DNA from: Pseudobutyrivibrio ruminis
GTDB lineage: Bacteria; Bacillota; Clostridia; Lachnospirales; Lachnospiraceae
NCBI GenBank assembly: GCA_015057305.1
Contig: SVES01000033.1
Location: forward strand, 1 to 39,665
DNA: 39,665 nt
Reading direction: 5' to 3'
Below, piece after piece: positions 33,690-39,665 of the stretch. How positions within the stretch are numbered: position 1 is the stretch's first letter; the number at the start of each line of letters is the position of its first letter. The notes under the pieces were generated by a model. The model made no database searches. It was given only the letters and a program-made list of their open reading frames with translations, and was not told where the DNA came from. A program made the translations under genes and the position numbers.

Positions 33690-35234
33690 CTATGCCACAT
33701 AATCAAAAAATGCTTTTCTTATCCTACGACAATAGGACTGCGATATCCCAAAATCAGAAGCCATTTTCTTGTAATCAGAATCAGGACACTTCTTCATATA
33801 TTCAAAGTACTCTGCCCACCTTTTGAGTCTTTCTTTTTGGTTTCTCTCAAGTCTTTCTTTTCTACGTATTGTCTTTAACTCTATTTCGAGCTCTTTTCTC
33901 CTGTCCTCTTCATCATCTGTGTAAATACACTCTAATTTTTCCGTTTCATATGGTGTCATTCCAAGGCGTTCACCAATAGTAGAATTCTTGAGCTGGTAAA
34001 CTTTGTTACTTGTATAAATAATGTCATCAAGTTCTTTATCCGTAAGAGGTTCCAACAATGAATCATTTAAAGAATGACTCATATCTTTAATTTGGTCATA
34101 ACTACATTTCTGATTCTTGAGATTGTTTATATAGAGCCAGAAAAAAGTATGTCTGGACCCCTTTAAATCCTTAACGTGCCAAGAAAACCATTTTTCAAGG
34201 TCTCTCTTTCGCTTAGAGCATAAGCTGTCAACTCCTGTTCTACTACCAGTTTTATAGCCATCTGTTTCTTTGCCAATAGTCTCCGAAACCTTTATGACTT
34301 CCACTGCCTTCACTGTAGGCGTTAATACTTTTTCTGGAGTTACCTTTTTATTCTTAGATTCAACATCTATTTTTGTAGCAACGTCTGCAATAGCCTTGCC
34401 ATTAGTCTTAGCATTACTCATCCCAAGTGTTTCCATCATCTCGGATAAGCTATGCGTACCTGTATCATCCGTTCTTATTAGTCTACTCCTAATATTGATT
34501 TTCCTGTTTGTACTAAGTGGTACTCTCATATACCTGTTCAAGTTATGGCACACCTTATCTGCCCCGTACCTGTCTATTAGTTCCTTGGTAATAGATTTAT
34601 GAACTTTCCTGATTTTGGTTGCTTCATTATAATATGAAAGCTTTTCAGTGTGTTCCAATATAAAATAAAGGTGCAGCCCTCTTCCGCTCATTGTAATGTA
34701 CTTAGGCTTTAGTTCTGAATAAGTTGGATATTTTCTGGACAGGAACTGCATTATAGCTCTTTCACTCATATTGTAGACAGGTCTTTTGGAAATAATCTCA
34801 TCAATATCAATGAAATACGAATTGCTTGCTATAACATTTGATTCTACAAGGGTTCCAGAATTCCTATCTCTATAAAATATATTTGGGCATAAATACATAT
34901 TGTAATAGGAATCCATTGTTGCCAGTCTGTAAAGCACAAACCACAATGGAGCATTTGACTCTCGTTTTGGTTTTAATTTTCTGAGTGCAAACTGTTTTGT
35001 GAAAGTACCATTTCCATTTTGTTCGTGAAAAAATACCTGGACAACACCTATCTCGTAGAACTTTTCATTTTTCAAACCATCATCAAATCTTGGTTCCCAG
35101 ATATCCGTCAAAAACTCCTGGAAATGGTTTTCCTCTTTTGTCTGCTTATACGAAGTATATATATTTTTGTATAAGCTCTCTATATCTGTAATATGCTGCT
35201 TTATTGATGCAGCAAAAGTATTATTCTTTTCCAT
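33690..35234 (-). CDS. Archaeo-eukaryotic-type (AEP/RepB-like) primase with C-terminal HTH
   Basis: 514 residues. AEP motifs: FIDIDE with D143 and D145, SGRGLHLYF (183-191, H188), and NRYMRVPLSTNRK (233-245), the third-motif arginine region. A primase-C-terminal-like helical part follows (HVKDLKGSRHTFFWLYINNLKNQ), then a charged coiled coil and an HTH (KKMASDFGISQSYCRRIRKAF, near 490-510). Such proteins prime plasmid or phage DNA replication. AAGGGAG precedes the ATG. Two 28-bp palindromes lie 91-167 bp upstream. It suggests that this part of the window is, or was, an autonomous replicon. Confidence 0.75.
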   Translation of the reverse strand: MEKNNTFAASIKQHITDIESLYKNIYTSYKQTKEENHFQEFLTDIWEPRFDDGLKNEKFYEIGVVQVFFHEQNGNGTFTKQFALRKLKPKRESNAPLWFVLYRLATMDSYYNMYLCPNIFYRDRNSGTLVESNVIASNSYFIDIDEIISKRPVYNMSERAIMQFLSRKYPTYSELKPKYITMSGRGLHLYFILEHTEKLSYYNEATKIRKVHKSITKELIDRYGADKVCHNLNRYMRVPLSTNRKINIRSRLIRTDDTGTHSLSEMMETLGMSNAKTNGKAIADVATKIDVESKNKKVTPEKVLTPTVKAVEVIKVSETIGKETDGYKTGSRTGVDSLCSKRKRDLEKWFSWHVKDLKGSRHTFFWLYINNLKNQKCSYDQIKDMSHSLNDSLLEPLTDKELDDIIYTSNKVYQLKNSTIGERLGMTPYETEKLECIYTDDEEDRRKELEIELKTIRRKERLERNQKERLKRWAEYFEYMKKCPDSDYKKMASDFGISQSYCRRIRKAFFDYVA

Positions 35235-35324
35235 ATTCTTGTATCACTCCCTTCCTGATACAAGATATGTACTAAAATCAAAAATATAAAAATATGGTGT
35301 CGAACTAAAAACTACCTGTAAACG

Positions 35325-35401
35325 CAATAATTTGTTGTACAACAACCTATTGAAGAAAAACCGTAATTTTCATCAATAAACTGTAGAACAACAAATTATT
35401 G
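35325..35401. repeat. Array C: two 28-bp palindromes, 49 bp apart
   Basis: Sites at 35325-35352 (CAATAATTTGTTGT/ACAACAACCTATTG) and 35374-35401 (CAATAAACTGTAGA/ACAACAAATTATTG). They lie between the 108-aa gene end and the primase-like gene, within its probable promoter region. Confidence 0.85.
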
Positions 35402-35409
35402 TTTATGAT

Positions 35410-35736
35410 TTATGTAATTGGAATCAATGGCAATGTTTTGGAAATATAGCTCATCTTTTCTTTATATGAAAACTCGTTCAAGTCGGCTTTTCCATTTTTT
35501 ATATCAGCCACAGATATTCCTTCCAGAGTTGAAAATCCCTTATCTTCAGCCTTTTCACAAATGACCACCACCCCATCTTTTGTAGTTCGTCCGAATGGCG
35601 GATAAATCACATTGATAATGAAATTCCACTTGTTTCCTATTATATAGAGCAGCATATCAATGAGTATTCTGTCACACTCATTAACATCACTGTTTTTCTT
35701 ACAATCCCTGAATCTTTTCTTAAGTTCTTTTATCAT
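35410..35736 (-). CDS. Hypothetical 108-aa protein
   Basis: ATG 35736 is chosen because GAGGTAGT lies just upstream and the longer frame to 35994 only shadows the next gene. A soluble protein: MIKELKKRFRDCKKNSDVNECDRILIDMLLYIIGNKWNFIINVIYPPFGRT... with strands VVVICEKAEDKG. Begins 10 bp after the stop of the 216-aa gene, so it belongs to the same operon. Family unknown. Confidence 0.7.
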   Translation of the reverse strand: MIKELKKRFRDCKKNSDVNECDRILIDMLLYIIGNKWNFIINVIYPPFGRTTKDGVVVICEKAEDKGFSTLEGISVADIKNGKADLNEFSYKEKMSYISKTLPLIPIT

Positions 35737-35746
35737 TCCTACTACC

Positions 35747-36397
35747 TCACACATCAACAATAAAATCTGACTCATATAATGAAAACCATTCTGCATCTTT
35801 AAGGTCAATATGATAGCCATATGAAGAACTTTTCTTGACATTTGTATTAGTATCAAAATCTGGTGTAACAGGAATAAAGCAATACATTTGGGCAAGTACA
35901 TCAACTGCAACGATATAAACGTTGTGAGTCTTACTGAATTCACGAAGATAATTAATCTTCCCTTCCCTAACATATAATGTATGATTAAGCACAAATGTAT
36001 TGTTGAAAGTAGAAATCACTTCATAGTAGTAATCACTTGTATCATAGCAACTTTCCTTAAGGTCTGGAAGATATGTTGAAAATTCAGTTATAAGTTTGTC
36101 TTTATCTGTTCCATTTAGTTTTACCTTTCCAGCCCATTTTTCTAACAGCCTGCATTCTATAAGTCTGCTGCAGATAAGCTGATTAACAAGCTCTATCTCA
36201 TCTCTGCCTTTGGACTGCAAACCAAAATACTTTGATTCCGATATTAAATTTCTAATGTATGAAGTAAGTCTGTTCTCCTCCAATGCTACTCTATAATCAA
36301 GTCCCAACTTTAACTCTGTATATTCATAAATATTTTCTCCAATGAAAGCCTCAATAGCTGCTTTCTTCTGTAATTCCATCACTTCCTGACGTGTCAT
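35747..36397 (-). CDS. Hypothetical 216-aa protein
   Basis: A soluble protein with helical N-terminus (MTRQEVMELQKKAAIEAFIGENIYEYTEL) and a beta-rich C-terminus (YYYEVISTFNNTFVLNHTLYVREGKINYLREF, VYIVAVDVLAQMYCFIPV). GGAAGG precedes the ATG. It overlaps the 538-aa gene by 47 bp. No family recognised; probably part of the replication or maintenance operon. Confidence 0.7.
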   Translation of the reverse strand: MTRQEVMELQKKAAIEAFIGENIYEYTELKLGLDYRVALEENRLTSYIRNLISESKYFGLQSKGRDEIELVNQLICSRLIECRLLEKWAGKVKLNGTDKDKLITEFSTYLPDLKESCYDTSDYYYEVISTFNNTFVLNHTLYVREGKINYLREFSKTHNVYIVAVDVLAQMYCFIPVTPDFDTNTNVKKSSSYGYHIDLKDAEWFSLYESDFIVDV

Positions 36398-37967
36398 TTA
36401 TATTACCTTCCATTTCATTTTTTATAGTTTGGAAAAATATATATCTTTCCTTTAGTCCCTCTGATGATTTGTGTATTGTACAAACATCATTAAGGAGATT
36501 CCCATAAAATGCCGTTTCTTTTGACTCCAGCATTTTATTTATGAGCTGAGGTTTTATTCTCTCTATGAAATCCTCCTGGTCAGCATCGTATGTATAAATC
36601 CTAACTGTTATCTGTACATAGGGAGCTATTCTCTTAAGAAGCGTAAGTCCCATAGCCATTTTCTTATGAAGACTAAATAAATCGAAATACTCTTCATTTG
36701 TCTGTATGACAAAAAGCTCTATTTCCTTTTCAGACCTGGCTGATACGAAAACAGCATTCTGTGCGAGTCTTTGAAGGGTAACAGTCTTGGTTTCATAGTC
36801 ATTGTCTGCTCCGTCATAAGACTTTAGGACCGCAAAAGAGAAATCTGTCTCCAATATCTCTTTTTCTTTTCTTATTGATGCTACTGCATAGTCAAGCTCA
36901 GCAAGCTTAACCAGTACATCACCAAGCTCCTTTTCATCACTCTTTTTCTTATAAGCATTCTTATTTATCAGGCTCCTACGTTCATTCTGCAGAACGAAAA
37001 GACACCTGTTGAAGCTGTCAAGCTTCTTCTCTTTTGCGATAAGTTCTGTGTTTCCTTTAATGCCAGTTCTGAACTTATCGGTTCCAAATCTTAATATTGT
37101 GCTCTTCCATTGCAAAAGCAGTTTAAGCTCCTGGTAACTACCTTTATCATCATCTGAAAGCATATCTTTAAGGAGATAAAAGGTATTAAAGCTTGGCTTA
37201 TTTAAGGCATCACGCTTTATTATCTGCATATACTCGTGATACCCTGTCATTTTCTTTATGCTCTCAAAGCCTTTATGGATAAACAAAAGCTCTGAAAACT
37301 TTGTAGCCGTCCATACTATGTACTTATCACCTGTAATAAACAGTTCCTTTTCAACATCGGAAAAGCCAGCATCATTTAGGAACTGTAGTTTTTCCTCTGG
37401 TTGCATTATCAAGAAATCCCTGTAAACAATCTGTTTTATGAACTGCTTGCATAGGTAGTAATTTCTCTCATAAATTTCTGTACTCCAGAACTTGTTCCAA
37501 AGCTGCATAAGTCTCTTTTCAAAAATATACTCTGCAACTGCATAGGATATGCCTTTGTGTTTGATGGCTGCACTATCTCCAAACACGCTCATCTCCTGAC
37601 AATTAACGTCTATTCCATCTGGTAAATACTCGGGATGCATCTTTATTTGCGTTACACCTTCCTTTGTCAGCCCAAGAAGCATACCATAAGCATTTTTTTC
37701 TTTTCTAAGGTAATCGTCAGTGATTAAGTCTTTGACTGCTCTCTCAACGCTCTGAACTTCATAGCTGAATCCAAGCATCATCTTAAGGTCAGCAATATAC
37801 ATCCCACCTGTAAGATAAATCGCTTTTACAATTGTTTCCTGAAGTTCAGAAAGCTTTGTATTATGCTTATGTAATACAGGAAGATTGCCAGAATGCCTAA
37901 GTGCTTCCTTTTCTGCTTCCTGCAAGTCTTGATTATTTTGAATTAAATCTTTTATATAATTTCCCAT
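36351..37967 (-). CDS. 538-aa winged-helix protein, possible replication or maintenance factor
   Basis: The N-terminal ~110 residues look like a winged helix (LSELQETIVKAIYLTGGMYIADLKMMLGFSYEVQSVERAVKDLITDDYLRKEKNAYGMLLGLTKEGV). The architecture recalls replication-relaxation-type plasmid proteins, but I cannot assign the family. The middle part is helical with aromatic clusters; residues ~320-390 form a probable coiled coil (LGDVLVKLAELDYAVASIRKEKEIL). The C-terminus is alpha/beta (NAVFVSARSEKEIELFVIQTNEEYFDLF). AAGGAA precedes the ATG. It begins 13 bp after the 276-aa gene. Confidence 0.6.
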   Translation of the reverse strand: MGNYIKDLIQNNQDLQEAEKEALRHSGNLPVLHKHNTKLSELQETIVKAIYLTGGMYIADLKMMLGFSYEVQSVERAVKDLITDDYLRKEKNAYGMLLGLTKEGVTQIKMHPEYLPDGIDVNCQEMSVFGDSAAIKHKGISYAVAEYIFEKRLMQLWNKFWSTEIYERNYYLCKQFIKQIVYRDFLIMQPEEKLQFLNDAGFSDVEKELFITGDKYIVWTATKFSELLFIHKGFESIKKMTGYHEYMQIIKRDALNKPSFNTFYLLKDMLSDDDKGSYQELKLLLQWKSTILRFGTDKFRTGIKGNTELIAKEKKLDSFNRCLFVLQNERRSLINKNAYKKKSDEKELGDVLVKLAELDYAVASIRKEKEILETDFSFAVLKSYDGADNDYETKTVTLQRLAQNAVFVSARSEKEIELFVIQTNEEYFDLFSLHKKMAMGLTLLKRIAPYVQITVRIYTYDADQEDFIERIKPQLINKMLESKETAFYGNLLNDVCTIHKSSEGLKERYIFFQTIKNEMEGNINDTSGSDGITEESSY

Positions 37968-37980
37968 TAAATTCCTTTCC

Positions 37981-38811
37981 TTAGCAGAAGTACAATACCT
38001 GTTCTCCTGTCAAAATCTCATATACCTGATGCCTAAAAAGCTCTTCATTCCCATAATTCTCAGTAACAATTTCACAACCGATAGTAAATGTCTGGTCTGT
38101 AGTACCTAGAAGCCTTTCAAGTTTCTCTTCATTCTGCATCATAAAGCTGTGCTCCCTTCCATCGGATGAATCAGCAATTTCCCTTATATTTTGAAGAAGC
38201 TCTTCTGCTTCAGCCCTTGAAATTGTTATCTCAATGTCTGGTGTAAAGCTTGGGTTATCACTGTCAATAACGCCCTTTTTCATTGCTGCTACTTCAAGTT
38301 CTTTCCTTGCATCAATTCTTTGTTGATGACTGATGCTGGAATTATATCTGTTAGTGCAATCCCTATAGTTGCTATGAACCTTATTTCTGATAAGCCTTAA
38401 GCCCTGAATGTATTGTGGCGTGTGCTTATAGCTTTCCATTCTGGTTTTAATATCATTTTGTCCTGTATATCTTCCAGAAGATAACACTGATTTTGGTATG
38501 ACCTTTGTTGCTGTTTTACTCATTATGGCTGAATGTTTATTGCTGCAGCCATTGTTATATTTTTTACCAGTTGTTTGCTCAGTAAGCTTTTTCAGTTTTG
38601 CTGTAGCTTTATATATTCCGCTCCCTTTAACTGTTTCCTTAATATATCCAAGATTTATCATCCGATACATAATCTCCTTATTGCCTGTGCTTAAAATATC
38701 CTGCCTGCCAACTCGCCCCTCAGATACAGCAAAAAGATTTATGATATCCCGCTGCTTTGGGTTCTTAAGGTTCAGGCTTTGTACTTTGCTTTTTGATTTT
38801 TTTCTTTTCAT
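37981..38811 (-). CDS. 276-aa winged-helix protein, operon leader gene
   Basis: ATG 38811 is chosen because GAGGG lies 7 bases upstream; a frame extending to 38844 enters the structured leader. A basic N-terminus (MKRKKSKSKVQSL) is followed by a winged-helix-like unit (PKQRDIINLFAVSEGRVGRQDILSTGNKEIMYRMINLGYIKETVKGSGIYKAT). The middle is basic and helical (RNKVHSNYRDCTNRYNSSISHQQRIDARKELE); a C-terminal domain has strands (DIEITISRAEAEELLQNI). It could be a DNA-binding initiator or repressor. It heads the operon 38811-35410. Confidence 0.65.
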   Translation of the reverse strand: MKRKKSKSKVQSLNLKNPKQRDIINLFAVSEGRVGRQDILSTGNKEIMYRMINLGYIKETVKGSGIYKATAKLKKLTEQTTGKKYNNGCSNKHSAIMSKTATKVIPKSVLSSGRYTGQNDIKTRMESYKHTPQYIQGLRLIRNKVHSNYRDCTNRYNSSISHQQRIDARKELEVAAMKKGVIDSDNPSFTPDIEITISRAEAEELLQNIREIADSSDGREHSFMMQNEEKLERLLGTTDQTFTIGCEIVTENYGNEELFRHQVYEILTGEQVLYFC

Positions 38812-38828
38812 ATATCCCTCGATAGCTA

Positions 38829-39004
38829 CGCAAGTTATCGGCACTCAAGCCTTTGGTTTCGGTTCTGTCGCTTTTTGACAGAAATTTTCTCGAACCTGAG
38901 AGAGAAAATAGAAACTTGTCCATCGGACAACCCGAAGGGCAAAGCGAGCACATCTTAGTGTCCCCTTGGAAGACACTAAGATGTGCGAGTGCCGATAATT
39001 TGCG
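38829..39004 (-). ncRNA. Inverted-repeat-bounded structured element (leader RNA or mini-element)
   Basis: An 18-bp inverted repeat with one mismatch (CGCAA[G/A]TTATCGGCACTC, 38829-38846 and 38987-39004) encloses nested hairpins: CTGTC/GACAG, ATTTTCTC/GAGAAAAT, TTGTCC-ATC-GGACAA, CCC-GAA-GGG and a perfect 15-bp stem GCACATCTTAGTGTC (38948-38962 with 38972-38986). It ends 18 bp before the start of the 276-aa gene, so on the minus strand it would be that gene's 5' UTR. No RNA family was recognised and no reverse transcriptase is near. Confidence 0.55.
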
Positions 39005-39107
39005 GACACTTTTGTTTATTTATTTTTTGTATTTATTACTTACATTTGAACTGCATAAATACCTGGACATCTATGACTTTTGTTTTCGCTCATAAAAGCA
39101 AAAATTA

Positions 39108-39581
39108 TTAAGGTAGCTTATGTGTTTTTGCAAACTTATCTACCTTTTTAACAATGTAATTTAGGTCTGTATCAGCTCCTTCATACCAGACAAAGCGAAG
39201 CAGGTATGAACGAATGCTCTCAACATCCGAAGGCAATATGCCCTTCTCATATAGAAGACATTCAACGTAGTTCTCCAGAAAGATATATATGTTGTTCCTA
39301 AATACTTCTCCAGATAAATACCCAGTCATTGCTATTTCCAACGCTTCCCATAGTGTTGCCTGCCCCTTCCTGCAGTCTTTTAAATAGCCATCAATTTCAT
39401 TTTCCAGATGCCAGGCATAACCATAAATAATTTCTCTGTTCTCACTAATAACTTCTTTTGCTGCTGATATGCAGGCTTCCTGCAATGTCCCTTTCCTGAT
39501 ATTCAGCATCTTTTCAAACATCTGATTCCCAATATATGAATCAGGTAGTATCGACTCATATATGTATATATATTTCTGCAT
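39108..39581 (-). CDS. Hypothetical 157-aa protein
   Basis: A helical soluble protein, MQKYIYIYESILPDSYIGNQMFEKMLNIRKGTLQEACISAAKEVISENREIIYGYAWHLENEIDGYLKDCRKGQ..., ending VDKFAKTHKLP. AGAGAG is a weak ribosome site before the ATG. No family recognised. It is separated from the replication-like operon by the structured element and about 100 bp of AT-rich DNA. The last 84 bp of the window show no gene. Confidence 0.65.
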   Translation of the reverse strand: MQKYIYIYESILPDSYIGNQMFEKMLNIRKGTLQEACISAAKEVISENREIIYGYAWHLENEIDGYLKDCRKGQATLWEALEIAMTGYLSGEVFRNNIYIFLENYVECLLYEKGILPSDVESIRSYLLRFVWYEGADTDLNYIVKKVDKFAKTHKLP

Positions 39582-39665
39582 ATATAGACTCTCTATACTT
39601 TCTTATATATTTTGCACAAAAGAACCAGTATTTAAGCCCTATGTGCAATTGGTTAATAAGTTACA

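Noticed and set aside
35737-35994. Long 5' extension of the 108-aa gene
   Set aside because: It is the 216-aa gene in another frame; a ribosome site and ATG follow directly after that gene's stop.
38829-39004. Retron msr/msd
   Set aside because: The shape is suggestive, but no reverse transcriptase gene lies nearby in the window.

Overview
The window is AT-rich DNA from a low-GC Gram-positive anaerobe, most likely a Lachnospiraceae (Butyrivibrio/Roseburia/Lachnospira-like) accessory region: a plasmid, chromid or integrated element. The evidence is strong AGGAGG-type ribosome sites, extended -10 promoters, T-run terminators, a DUF5688-type protein (at home in Lachnospiraceae) and no housekeeping genes. 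Two halves differ in character. About 1-24250 is very AT-rich and built of repeated modules. About 24250-39665 is visibly less AT-rich and holds a Tn7-like transposition operon and a replication-like gene set, almost all on the minus strand.

The first half contains two syntenic copies of one cassette, about 10.8 kb apart. Reading along the minus strand, each copy has: a putative zinc metallopeptidase (5422-6792; 19120-20634); a conserved RNA-like leader; a restriction-modification (R-M) module that differs completely between copies (a separate small methylase plus PD-(D/E)XK endonuclease at 3727-5107; a fused methylase-endonuclease at 16339-18804); variable small genes (93 aa; or 111 aa plus a double VapD-like protein); a conserved 153-aa protein; in copy 2 only, a PBECR4-type nuclease gene behind a structured RNA leader; a conserved leader with a 28-bp palindrome; a six-zinc-finger EDxHD-type nuclease; and a membrane-anchored Ser/Thr/Glu-rich surface protein. 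Divergent from the metallopeptidase, on the plus strand, sit a paralogous 192/196-aa protein, a conserved 5' leader and a large secreted protein (21692-24289), which in copy 1 survives only as fragments. Exchange points fall at shared terminators and leaders, so the region looks like a modular carrier for swappable defence or toxin genes. Three unrelated-looking proteins encoded by the cassettes end in the same tail, KSDD[LI][ED]L.

The second half has two small hypothetical genes (one broken by an in-frame TGA), a secreted protein, a 264-aa protein flanked by palindrome arrays, then tniQ-tnsC-tnsB-tnsA as a tightly coupled operon transcribed from 31726 to 27565. An 891-bp gene-free stretch rich in short repeats and inverted repeats (31727-32617) separates it from a DUF5688 protein, an archaeo-eukaryotic-type (AEP) primase-like protein, four proteins of unknown or winged-helix character, an inverted-repeat-bounded structured element (38829-39004) and a final hypothetical gene.

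The two halves are linked by twelve copies of a 28-bp near-palindrome (half-site CAATAAAwTGTwGT), single or in arrays with a regular 49-51-bp period. Each group lies 90-330 bp upstream of a minus-strand gene. This suggests one regulator, or one DNA-organising protein, acting across the whole replicon.
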